Made by a program: the position numbers and the translations under genes
The notes under the pieces: generated by a model
What the model saw: the letters and a program-made list of their open reading frames with translations, nothing else
Told to the model about the DNA's origin: nothing
The model's database searches: none
In this document: positions 8,490-16,747 of the stretch, in pieces
Layout: the number at the start of each line of letters is the position of its first letter
How positions within the stretch are numbered: the first letter of the stretch is position 1
NCBI GenBank assembly: GCA_031266015.1
Contig: JAISBU010000008.1
Location: forward strand, 43,800-107,799
From: Prevotellaceae bacterium
GTDB lineage: Bacteria > Bacteroidota > Bacteroidia > Bacteroidales > UBA932
Reading direction: 5' to 3'
Length of the DNA: 64,000 nucleotides

Positions 8490-8613
8490 GAATTGTTAAA
8501 CTTTATTAAACACAATGTTAAAGTTGAATTTGTATATCCCTGTAAATCAAAGTATTAACTCATTTAACACGGCTTATGATAAAATAGGTTGAATAATGTA
8601 TGATTAAATGTTT

Positions 8614-8621
8614 TACATTTG
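8614..8621 (+). promoter_or_regulatory. -7 element TACATTTG
   Basis: Exact TAnnTTTG with TTG at 8589-8591 as a fitting -33 element. The next real gene on this strand starts at 9163, so any transcript would have a leader of over 500 bases crossing the palindrome and direct repeats, or would be a non-coding RNA. Confidence 0.5.
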
Positions 8622-8632
8622 CCCAGTGAATG

Positions 8633-8650
8633 TGCGTGTGCGCACACGCA
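8633..8650. promoter_or_regulatory. 18-bp perfect palindrome, copy 2 of the GTGTGCGCACAC site
   Basis: TGCGTGTGCGCACACGCA is its own reverse complement and contains the 12-bp palindrome found at 8478-8489. It lies 12 bases after the -7 element at 8614-8621, over the expected transcription start, so it could be an operator, or an upstream activator site for the promoter at 9029. Confidence 0.45.
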
Positions 8651-8669
8651 GTCTTTAGTTGAAAGTTGA

Positions 8670-8945
8670 AAATTCATAATTCATAAATCGCATTATCCTT
8701 GCTTTTTGTTCCTTGTTCTTTATATCGCAAGTCGCACATTGAGCGTTGAAAATCGCAAATAGTAATTCATAAATCGTATTGTCCTTGCTCCTTGTTCCTT
8801 GTTCTTTATATCGCAAGTCGCACATTGAGCGTTGAAAATCGCAAATAATAATAAATAGTAATTCATAAATCGCATTATCCTTGCTCTTTGTTCCTTGTTC
8901 TTTATATCGCAAGTCGCACATTGAGCGTCGAAAATCATAAATAAT
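8670..8945. repeat. Three imperfect long direct repeats (spacing 86 and 96 bp)
   Basis: Each copy holds TTCATAAATCG, CCTTG, TTGTTCCTTGTTCTTTATAT and CGCAAGTCGCACATTGAGCG; the last block starts at 8726, 8812 and 8908. The third spacing is longer because of an extra AATAATAATA-like run. Open frames across it on the minus strand are repeat artefacts. The origin is unknown; slippage or unequal exchange is likely. Confidence 0.85.
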
Positions 8946-9028
8946 AATTCATAAATAATAAATCATACATTGATACGCCCTGCAACAAATAATAGTAAAG
9001 CCCCTCAAGCCCGCTGCCGGATTGACTT

Positions 9029-9044
9029 TGGCACGATTTTTGCA
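9029..9044 (+). promoter_or_regulatory. Sigma-54 (RpoN) promoter, -24/-12 type
   Basis: TGGCACG, four bases, then TTGCA matches the sigma-54 consensus completely, with GG (9030-9031) and GC (9042-9043) exactly 10 bases apart. The start would fall near 9055, about 108 bases before the ATG of the large T9SS protein at 9163. Sigma-54 promoters need an ATP-driven activator bound upstream; the palindromes at 8478 and 8633 are possible sites. The RpoN assignment follows established consensus; use by this gene is inference. Confidence 0.65.
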
Positions 9045-9086
9045 CACACACACACGAGTGGCGTAGTTTCTGATTTTGATGTAAAG

Positions 9087-9118
9087 AATTCCGTATGCGC
9101 GGCCGCGCATACGGAATT
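9087..9118 (+). promoter_or_regulatory. 32-bp perfect palindrome in the leader of the pectin locus
   Basis: The 16 bases AATTCCGTATGCGCGG are followed directly by their reverse complement, then TT. It lies between the sigma-54 promoter and the start at 9163, so in RNA it would form a very stable hairpin with a short U-run, possibly an attenuator or terminator. It could equally be a protein-binding site in DNA. Confidence 0.55.
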
Positions 9119-9162
9119 TTGCGTATACATACAGGCCAATAATTCAACAAAAAAATAAACCT

Positions 9163-12100
9163 ATGAAAACGAAAAGAATTTTTTCATTGCTGGCGCTTGC
9201 CGCGCTTATGCTATGGGGAGCGCACGTAAAGGCTGCGGGAACTACACCTTATGCAGACGAATTCCCTGTTACGTTTGTAGCTTCTGAAACCAATATTAGT
9301 GCTGCGGAGTGGGTAACCTACACTGCGAACAGTTATTCAAGTAGAACAGATTGCAGCACGCCTCAAGGTAACTATCCTAACCTAAGTGGGACTGGGCGTA
9401 AGGTAGATTTTTACCTTAGCAATTGCGGTGACGCTATATTTACCTTACGTGGTAATGGCTCTCGCGAAATGGCTTTTTATGTGAATGACAACAAGGTCGA
9501 ACAAAAGGTGATTACAACAAACGGTTGTGAGGATGTCGTTATAAGTGTTAATAGTACAGGAAGTGTTAAGGTGTCTGTGTCTGGTGTAGACGGAAGCGTT
9601 TATCTTCCTTCAGTGACGTTTACCTCAGGGGTCTCCGCTTCTCCCACCATTACCGCTACTCCTGAAGCCATAGCTATTACCACTCCTGCCAACGCGGTGG
9701 TGGAGGAGACCCAAAAAACGGTAACCGTTTCGGGCGTAGCGCTCACGGGAAACCTTTCGCTGGCTATTCAAGGCGAGGGCGATGCTATTTTTAGCCTACC
9801 CTCCGCAAGCGAAACGCTTACCGCAGTGGAAGGTGCAGTGGCGGCTACGGCTGTTGTGCTGGAGTTTGGCGATTATTCAGCGGCGGCAGGACAAACCCTG
9901 TATGATACGCTGGTAATTTCCGGTGGCGACGCCGACGAGGTGAAAGTTCCTTTGGAGCTTACGGTTACCGCAGTTGATGAAAGCAAGCCGGTGGTCACCG
10001 GCTACTTCCCTGTAGATGAGGACACTAACGTATTCGTCTACACTCCGCTGTACGTAGTATTTGATAAGAATATTACCGTAAACGATACTGATGCGGTAGT
10101 CATCGATAACGGGAATGAAATTACCAGCGTAGCGGCAAGCAACGACACCCTGTTTATTACGGCCTTGCTGGTAAAGAACACCACCTATACCATTACCCTG
10201 GGGGCAGGCGCCGTGCAGGATTTGGCAACAAACAAGTCTGAGGAATCCTCCTGGTCCTTCACCACCGACGGCGCAGCGCCCACGGTGGTAGGCAAGGAGC
10301 CGGAGGGCAATACCGCTCCCATTAAGCCGATTAAGGTTACGTTCAGCGAGCCTGTAGAGGTAGTCGGGGATCTCATTACGGTAAACGGCGGCATTGTTGG
10401 CGCTACCCTTAGCGGCGACCGCATTACCCTTACGCTAACGGATACCGTCGTTGGGCCGGAGCATACCTACGCGGTAGTAATTCCAAAGGAGGCCATTACT
10501 GACATTTCCGGTAACGAGCTGGCCGAGAATATTAAGTGGACCTTTACCGCCCTGGACGACAGCCCGGTATTCCCCTATAAGCCTACTCTGGACGCCAGCT
10601 TTGTTATCCCCTCATGGATGACGTTGACGAGCGCTACCGGAAGAACCAGCGACGGGTGCCAAACTACTACCGGTTACGCTTTGCGTACTGCTAATGGTTT
10701 TGCAGAGTTCCGCCTGCCTCAATGCGGCTACTTTAGGGTAGACGTTACCGCCAACGGCGGCAGAACATTCAAAATGTTCGTAGATGGAGTAGAGAAGATT
10801 CCATCGACAGCCATAGAGAAGACCACTCCCTGCGGTGGAGTTGGTTACATTAACTACAAGGTAAACTCGTTTACGCCTGTAGTTATCCGCATTGAGGATA
10901 TGGGATCTAGTTTTAGCTTGGTTAACCTTGAAATTACCGCTCCTGAGGTGGACAGGCCTGCCATTTTTGCTTCGCCTGAAGCCATAGACGTTACCGTGGC
11001 GGCCAACGCAACGGTAGCAGAGGCCGACAGATCAATAATCGTGGTAGGGGCAACGCTTACCAGCGATCCTGTTACGTCGGTTATTCAAGTGGGCGGAGCA
11101 GCAGGCATTTTTGCAGTTCCGGTGCTTAAAGCAAGCCTGACGCCCAATTTGAACGGAGCCATTCGCGATACCCTTGTGCTGGAGCTTGGCGATTATTCAG
11201 CGGTGGCAGGAACCACCCTGCGCGATACGCTGGTAATTTCCGGTGGCGGCGCCGATACCATCATAAAGATACCTTTGGTGCTTACAGTTACCGGAGCGGA
11301 TATAACCGCACCGGTTGCTCTTGCATTTTTCCCTGTAAATGAGGCGGTTAACGTGCCTGTCAACACCCCTCTGTACGTGGTGTTTAGCGAGCCTGTTACC
11401 GTAGATCCGGCTAAGGTAACCATAGACAACGGCGTTACCGTAAGCGGCGTTACCGTAAAGGAGGATACGCTGTTTATCACTGCCGCCCTGGTAAAGGACG
11501 TTACCTATACGGTAGCCCTTGCTGAGGGTGCGGTAAAGGATGCGGCGGAGAACGAGTCGGTGGCAAGTTCTTGGTCATTTACCACAGACAACGCAGCTCC
11601 CGTGCTGAGCGGCAGCGCCCCTGCCGACAATGCAGCCGGTGCAGCCATTAACGTTAAGCCCTCGTTTACCTTCAACGAAAAGGTAACCGTGCTTACCGCA
11701 ACCGTAGCCGACGCCATTAACGACAGCATAGACGTAACGCTGGCCGTAAGCGCAAGCGGTACGGTGGTAACCGTAACCCCCGCGCATAACTTTGAGTACC
11801 TTACGGAGTACGCGCTTACCATTCCTGCCGGCAGCATTGCCGATATTTCGGGCAATGAGTACGCTACGGACTTGGCGCTGCACTTTACCACCAAAAAGCA
11901 GGTAGAGGGTCTGTTCTACACCGACTTTCTTACCGCGCCGGACGCAGTTGGCGCGCTCGTGTTCAATGCAAGCAACGAGTATGCAATTGGCGCCGGTCCG
12001 GTAGTTATAGGCAATATGACCCTTGGCGGACACAGCAGCGCAAAGCTTCAAGGTAGCGCTCTCGAAGCTACGCCTGACGAACCGGGTATGGACGGAGCTA

Positions 12101-13314
12101 CCGATGGCCGTTTCTCTACGGGTGGGCAAGGTGGTTATGTGGAGTTGCCCTCGCTGCAAGGGCCTTGTATGATATACTTCTGGCATGCCCCCAGTGGCGC
12201 TAATAGTAACGTACGCGGTTTGACGTTGACGGCTAACGGCGCGAATTTGGGCGGCAATTCGCTCGCTACCGCTACCGCTACCTATGGAACGACATCAGCC
12301 AATTCAATCTACCGCAAGGATTCTGCGCTGTACGCCGGCACGGATATGGTTACGTTCAGGCTTACGGGTGGCAGCAGCGGTATGTGGCTGCTTGATGTTC
12401 TGGTTAAGGCCATAGAAATTGATGACGAAGCCCCTGTGCTAGCCTTTACTCCTGCTGACGGCGCTACAGGCGTGGCCTCTAACGCTACGCTGGTGGCTGC
12501 GGCAAGCAAGCCCATGTACCGCAAGAACGACATGACCGCAAAGCTTACCTTCAGCGACCTGGCCGGCTACGTTACGCTGCTTAAGGGCGAAACGCCTGTG
12601 GCAACCGCAGACTTAAGTTTTGCGCTGGACAACGATACCATTAAGGTAGCGCTCGAAAATGGCGCACGCTGGGAAAACGGCGCGACCTACACGCTTAAGG
12701 TAGATACCGTATCCAACAATTTCGGCTATAAGAGCGATGTGCAGTCTACCACCTTTACCATTGTTGGCGATGAAGTGTTTGTTAGCGACCTTACCATTAC
12801 CAGCCCCACCGAGGAGCAGGAGATAGCGGTAGGCGCAACGGTTGCGCTAACGGCCACCGTTACGCCGGACAACGCTACCGATAAGTCGGTAAGCTGGGAG
12901 TTGATAGGCGGCGGCTCGTACGCCACGCTAAACGCCTCAGCGCCAAGCGTAACGGGCGTATTAGCGTCGGGTAGTGCAGCAGTTCAGCTTAGGGCCAGAG
13001 CCAACGGCGCCGACGGCAACCTTACCCGCGACGTGTACTTCTACGTGAGGGCGGCAGGTACCGGCATTACAAAGAGCGCCGATGATTACGGCATTGTAGT
13101 GTCGCCTATTCCCACAGACGGTTTGCTGAACGTGAACAGCAACGTAACGCTCAAGCAGGTTAAGGTATACGCTGCATCAAGCAGTGCATTAGTGCTTTCG
13201 CAACCGTTGAGCGGCTCAAGCGTAGACCTGAGCGCGTTGCCGGCAGGCAGCTACATTGTGCTGCTATTCCCCGAAACCGGCGCACCCGCTGTCGTTCAGG
13301 TGGTAAAGCAGTAA
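9163..13314 (+). CDS. Large multidomain Ig-like surface protein with T9SS sorting domain
   Basis: 1383 residues. Signal peptide about 1-24. A beta-sandwich-like N-terminal region (30-150) is followed by a module that occurs twice (about 155-265 and 598-715, both with ATPEAI/ASPEAI and LVLELGDYSA..DTLVISGG), Big_5-type Ig-like domains (about 270-465, 715-910, 1087-1200), two more beta-sandwich regions (about 470-595 and 915-1085) and a Big_2-like region (1205-1300). The last ~75 residues (VVSPIPTDGLLNV, VKVYAASS, LPAGSYIVLLF, VVKQ) match a type A T9SS C-terminal sorting domain, so it is expected to cross the outer membrane and be attached to the surface. No catalytic domain is recognised; a polysaccharide-binding or adhesive role fits the pectin genes downstream. 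A terminator follows. Confidence 0.8.
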   Translation: MKTKRIFSLLALAALMLWGAHVKAAGTTPYADEFPVTFVASETNISAAEWVTYTANSYSSRTDCSTPQGNYPNLSGTGRKVDFYLSNCGDAIFTLRGNGSREMAFYVNDNKVEQKVITTNGCEDVVISVNSTGSVKVSVSGVDGSVYLPSVTFTSGVSASPTITATPEAIAITTPANAVVEETQKTVTVSGVALTGNLSLAIQGEGDAIFSLPSASETLTAVEGAVAATAVVLEFGDYSAAAGQTLYDTLVISGGDADEVKVPLELTVTAVDESKPVVTGYFPVDEDTNVFVYTPLYVVFDKNITVNDTDAVVIDNGNEITSVAASNDTLFITALLVKNTTYTITLGAGAVQDLATNKSEESSWSFTTDGAAPTVVGKEPEGNTAPIKPIKVTFSEPVEVVGDLITVNGGIVGATLSGDRITLTLTDTVVGPEHTYAVVIPKEAITDISGNELAENIKWTFTALDDSPVFPYKPTLDASFVIPSWMTLTSATGRTSDGCQTTTGYALRTANGFAEFRLPQCGYFRVDVTANGGRTFKMFVDGVEKIPSTAIEKTTPCGGVGYINYKVNSFTPVVIRIEDMGSSFSLVNLEITAPEVDRPAIFASPEAIDVTVAANATVAEADRSIIVVGATLTSDPVTSVIQVGGAAGIFAVPVLKASLTPNLNGAIRDTLVLELGDYSAVAGTTLRDTLVISGGGADTIIKIPLVLTVTGADITAPVALAFFPVNEAVNVPVNTPLYVVFSEPVTVDPAKVTIDNGVTVSGVTVKEDTLFITAALVKDVTYTVALAEGAVKDAAENESVASSWSFTTDNAAPVLSGSAPADNAAGAAINVKPSFTFNEKVTVLTATVADAINDSIDVTLAVSASGTVVTVTPAHNFEYLTEYALTIPAGSIADISGNEYATDLALHFTTKKQVEGLFYTDFLTAPDAVGALVFNASNEYAIGAGPVVIGNMTLGGHSSAKLQGSALEATPDEPGMDGATDGRFSTGGQGGYVELPSLQGPCMIYFWHAPSGANSNVRGLTLTANGANLGGNSLATATATYGTTSANSIYRKDSALYAGTDMVTFRLTGGSSGMWLLDVLVKAIEIDDEAPVLAFTPADGATGVASNATLVAAASKPMYRKNDMTAKLTFSDLAGYVTLLKGETPVATADLSFALDNDTIKVALENGARWENGATYTLKVDTVSNNFGYKSDVQSTTFTIVGDEVFVSDLTITSPTEEQEIAVGATVALTATVTPDNATDKSVSWELIGGGSYATLNASAPSVTGVLASGSAAVQLRARANGADGNLTRDVYFYVRAAGTGITKSADDYGIVVSPIPTDGLLNVNSNVTLKQVKVYAASSSALVLSQPLSGSSVDLSALPAGSYIVLLFPETGAPAVVQVVKQ

Positions 13315-13329
13315 GCAATTGTACGTTGA

Positions 13330-13371
13330 GTAAGCTCCTCATGGCTATTTTGTAGAGGAGCTTACTTTTTT
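13330..13371 (+). terminator. Rho-independent terminator after the T9SS surface protein
   Basis: GTAAGCTCCTC (13330-13340) pairs perfectly with GAGGAGCTTAC (13355-13365), followed by a run of T. It separates the surface protein gene from susC, so the two are probably at least partly independently expressed. Confidence 0.85.
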
Positions 13372-13535
13372 ACTCAGCAAAAAATAAGTATGATTTTCCA
13401 CAGGTAAATACATATTTTATCGGTGAAAATCTGTGACAACGCCTGTTTAATCTGTGCCCTGAAAACGAGGAAGCAGGGCAGGGTAGCGGGTAACGTTGCG
13501 GATAACCATAAAAACAAATAAACCAACGACAAATT

Positions 13536-16500
13536 ATGAGAATACTACTTTCAGCTGCGCTAGCCATGTTGCTGACCTTTTCGGCGGCGGCGCAAAGCAT
13601 GCTCAAAATTTCGGGTACGGTGCTCGACGAAAGCAGCGAGCCGGCTGTGGGTGTGAGTGTTGTGGTAAAGGGTACTACAACGGGTGCGGTTACCGATGTT
13701 AACGGTGGCTACGATATTCAAGCTCCTGCCGACGGTGTGCTGCGATTTTCGTTTGTAGGCATGGCCGATGTGGAGGAACCCATTAACGGAAGGGGGCGTA
13801 TAGACGTTACCCTGGCAAATGCCGCCAACAACCTCGATGAGGTTGTGGTAATTGGCTACGGTACAGTGCGTAAGCGCGATCTTACGGGCGCAGTTTCGTC
13901 GGTAGGCGGCAAGGATGTCGCTGCCGTTCCTGTAAGCTCTGCCGCTGAGGCAATTACGGGAAAAATGGCTGGCGTGCAGGTAACCACCACCGAAGGTTCG
14001 CCCGATGCCGAGGTAAAAATCCGCGTGCGCGGCGGCGGCTCTATTACGCAGAGCAGCAACCCCCTGTACATTGTGGACGGCTTCCCCGTAAGCTCCATTA
14101 ACGATATTGCTCCGGGCGATATCCAGAGCATGGATGTACTCAAAGATGCCTCATCGGCAGCTATTTACGGCGCTCGTGGCGCAAACGGCGTGGTAATTAT
14201 TACCACTAAGAGCGGACAGGAGGGCAAGCTTACGGTAAACTACAACGCCTACTACGGCTGGAAAAAGATAGCAAAAACCCTGGACGTTATATCCCCCTAC
14301 GATTATGCGCTGTGGTCGTATGAGCGATCGCTCCTGGCCGACGACGACAAGTACGCCAGGTACTTTGGCAACTGGGAGGATATTGATATGTACGACGGCA
14401 TAGCCTTCAACGACTGGCAGGACATCATTTTCGGCAACGTCGGAACAACTTTTAACCACAACCTGAGCATTAGCGGAGGTACGGAAAAGAGCAAGTACGC
14501 CTTTAGCTACAACCACATTGACGATGAGGCCATTGCCAAAGGTTCGAATTATGCCCGCGACAACCTGGCGCTAAAGCTGACCAGCAACCCGCACAAGCGC
14601 GTTCAGCTGGACTTCTCGGTGCGCTGGGCAAAAACTGGGGTAAACGGCCCCATCACCAACGACGGCGGTGAGGAAAAAGGCTCTACGAGCGATACCCGCC
14701 TGAAGAGCGTAATGATTTATCCATCTATACCACTTACAGCCAAGGAGTTGACAGACCCCTCCGAAACCGACCCGGATTTTGCGCTGTACAGCCCTACCGT
14801 TTCTCTGCGCGACAACGAGCGCGTCAACAACCGTAAAACGCTCAACATGGGCGGCGCGGCCAGCTGGGAGTTTATAGACGGATTTAAGCTCAAAACAGAG
14901 GTGGGTCTAGACCAGTACGATGAGCGCAACGACCGCTTTTACGGCGTTACCACCTACTACTCAAGAATGACCGTGCCGGGAAATGATAACAAGGGAAAAC
15001 CCGCCGTTATTTTCACTGACCGCAACCGTGAAACCCTGCGCAACACCAATACCCTGAACATGGACTTTAACACGTTTCTGCCAAAAGATCACAGCCTGAG
15101 CCTGTTGCTGGGGCAGGAGTACCTTATTACCACCAGCCACACTATGGAGTCTTTAGGGGCGGGCTTTGACTACAGCTTTAACCTGGATATGGCCCGCCGC
15201 CTGACCACTGAGGGAAATGGGGGAGAGTACTATCCGGCTGTTAACAACTCATTTTCGCCTGACGATAAGCTATTCTCGTGGTTTGGCCGCACCAACTACA
15301 GCTATCAGGGCAAGTACCTGGCAAGCGCAACCTTCCGCGCCGATGGTTCTTCAAAGTTTGCCAGCGGCAACCGGTGGGGTTTATTTCCCTCAGTATCAGC
15401 TGCATGGCGTATTTCAGCCGAACCCTTTATGGAGGGTACAAACAAGTGGCTGAACGACCTGAAGCTGCGTGCCAGCTACGGTACTGCGGGCAACAACAAC
15501 ATTCCCGCCGGACAAATGACGCAAACCTATCAGGCAAGCGGAACCTCCTGGGTGGGCGGATACAGCAGCTACTGGGCGCCCAGCAAAATTATGGCCAACC
15601 CCGACCTTACGTGGGAAACCACCATTACGCGCAACGTGGGCGTGGACTGGTCGCTGCTTAACGGCAGCCTGAGCGGAACGGTGGAGGCCTACCTCAACAG
15701 CACAAAAGACCTGCTGCTGCTATTCCCAACCCCAGGAACAGGCTACGATAACCAGTACCGCAACATGGGCGAAACCGAAAATCAGGGATTGGAAATATCG
15801 GCAAACTGGGCGGCGGTAAGCAAGAAGAATTTTACCGTTAGCGTTAGCGCCAACATTGGCTTCAACAAAAATAAGGTGGTTTCCTTAGGCGATATGGAAG
15901 AGGTAACGGGCGCTACAGAATGGTCAAGCACCGAGGTTGGTACTGACTACATGGTAAGAATAGGCCAGCCTATTGGGCAAATGTACGGCTACCGCGCTGC
16001 CGGCCGCTATGAGGTAAGCGATTTTGACTACGTAGACGGAAAATGGAGGCTAAAGGACGGCGTGGTGAACTGTAGCGATGTTATCGGCGCCAACCAGCTG
16101 CGCCCCGGCGCTATGAAGCTGGAGGATATAGACGGCGACCATAAGGTAACGTCGGACAACGACCGCGTGGTAATAGGCAACGCCAACCCGCTGCATACGG
16201 GCGGTTTCAGCGTCAACGTTCGCGCCTACGGATTCGACTTGGGCGCCTACTTCAACTGGAGCTACGGCAACGATGTGTACAACGCCAACAAGATTGAGTA
16301 TACCTCAACCAGCAAATTCCACTCGCGCAACATGATTGATATTATGGCCGACGGCAGCCGCTGGACAAACCTGGACAAGACGACAGGGCAGCTCATTACC
16401 GACCCTGCTGCGCTTGAAGCCGCCAACGCCAACACCACCATGTGGAGCCCCTGGATGTCAAAATACGTGCTTACCGACTGGGCCGTAGAGGACGGCTCGT

Positions 16501-16739
16501 TCCTGCGCCTCAACACGCTCACCTTGGGCTACACCCTTCCGCGCAGCTTGACCGAAAGGGTAAAACTCAGCGCCACACGCTTTTACGTATCGGCGTACAA
16601 CGTGTTCTGCCTGACCGGCTACAGCGGATTTGACCCTGAGGTAGACACCCGCCGCAAGGTGCCGTACACGCCGGGGGTGGACTACGCCGCCTACCCGCGC
16701 AGCCGTCAGGTGGTGGTAGGGCTTAACCTAACGTTCTAA
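13536..16739 (+). CDS. SusC/RagA-type TonB-dependent outer-membrane transporter
   Basis: 1067 residues. Signal peptide ending about 20 (FSAAAQS), a carboxypeptidase-regulatory-like domain (about 25-100, ISGTVLDESSEPAVGVSVVV), then the junction LDEVVVIGYGTVRKRDLTGAV typical of SusC, plug domain (about 105-225, with PLYIVDGFPV and ANGVVIITTK), and a large beta-barrel ending VVVGLNLTF. It imports oligosaccharides using TonB energy, with SusD as a lid. The SusD gene follows 8 bases after the stop. Position before CE8, GH43 and GH28 genes implies pectin oligosaccharides as cargo. Confidence 0.95.
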   Translation: MRILLSAALAMLLTFSAAAQSMLKISGTVLDESSEPAVGVSVVVKGTTTGAVTDVNGGYDIQAPADGVLRFSFVGMADVEEPINGRGRIDVTLANAANNLDEVVVIGYGTVRKRDLTGAVSSVGGKDVAAVPVSSAAEAITGKMAGVQVTTTEGSPDAEVKIRVRGGGSITQSSNPLYIVDGFPVSSINDIAPGDIQSMDVLKDASSAAIYGARGANGVVIITTKSGQEGKLTVNYNAYYGWKKIAKTLDVISPYDYALWSYERSLLADDDKYARYFGNWEDIDMYDGIAFNDWQDIIFGNVGTTFNHNLSISGGTEKSKYAFSYNHIDDEAIAKGSNYARDNLALKLTSNPHKRVQLDFSVRWAKTGVNGPITNDGGEEKGSTSDTRLKSVMIYPSIPLTAKELTDPSETDPDFALYSPTVSLRDNERVNNRKTLNMGGAASWEFIDGFKLKTEVGLDQYDERNDRFYGVTTYYSRMTVPGNDNKGKPAVIFTDRNRETLRNTNTLNMDFNTFLPKDHSLSLLLGQEYLITTSHTMESLGAGFDYSFNLDMARRLTTEGNGGEYYPAVNNSFSPDDKLFSWFGRTNYSYQGKYLASATFRADGSSKFASGNRWGLFPSVSAAWRISAEPFMEGTNKWLNDLKLRASYGTAGNNNIPAGQMTQTYQASGTSWVGGYSSYWAPSKIMANPDLTWETTITRNVGVDWSLLNGSLSGTVEAYLNSTKDLLLLFPTPGTGYDNQYRNMGETENQGLEISANWAAVSKKNFTVSVSANIGFNKNKVVSLGDMEEVTGATEWSSTEVGTDYMVRIGQPIGQMYGYRAAGRYEVSDFDYVDGKWRLKDGVVNCSDVIGANQLRPGAMKLEDIDGDHKVTSDNDRVVIGNANPLHTGGFSVNVRAYGFDLGAYFNWSYGNDVYNANKIEYTSTSKFHSRNMIDIMADGSRWTNLDKTTGQLITDPAALEAANANTTMWSPWMSKYVLTDWAVEDGSFLRLNTLTLGYTLPRSLTERVKLSATRFYVSAYNVFCLTGYSGFDPEVDTRRKVPYTPGVDYAAYPRSRQVVVGLNLTF

Positions 16740-16747
16740 CCGTAAAA

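Larger units (their letters stand above)
7883..9162. other. Gene-free 1.28-kb repeat and control region before the pectin locus
   Basis: No real gene is supported: open frames across 7886-8509 and 8655-9158 run through repeats on both strands and have low-complexity translations. From left to right it holds a mosaic extragenic repeat array (7931-8445), a 19-bp hairpin (8171-8211), two GTGTGCGCACAC palindromes (8478-8489 and 8633-8650), a TAnnTTTG promoter (8614-8621), three long direct repeats (about 8670-8945), a sigma-54 promoter (9029-9044) and a 32-bp palindrome (9087-9118). Confidence 0.8.

Noticed and set aside
7886..8509. Several 60-110-codon open frames on both strands
   Set aside because: They run through extragenic repeats; the same Pro/Arg/Ser-rich words recur in each.
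8655..9150. Minus-strand frames with repeated peptide MCDLRYKEQGT
   Set aside because: The peptide repeats only reflect the 86/96-bp direct DNA repeats, with no start signal or family.
11505..12186. Long minus-strand open frames opposite the T9SS surface protein
   Set aside because: They mirror the codon bias of the repeated plus-strand gene; translations are low-complexity (Val/Ser/Ala-rich) without domain features.
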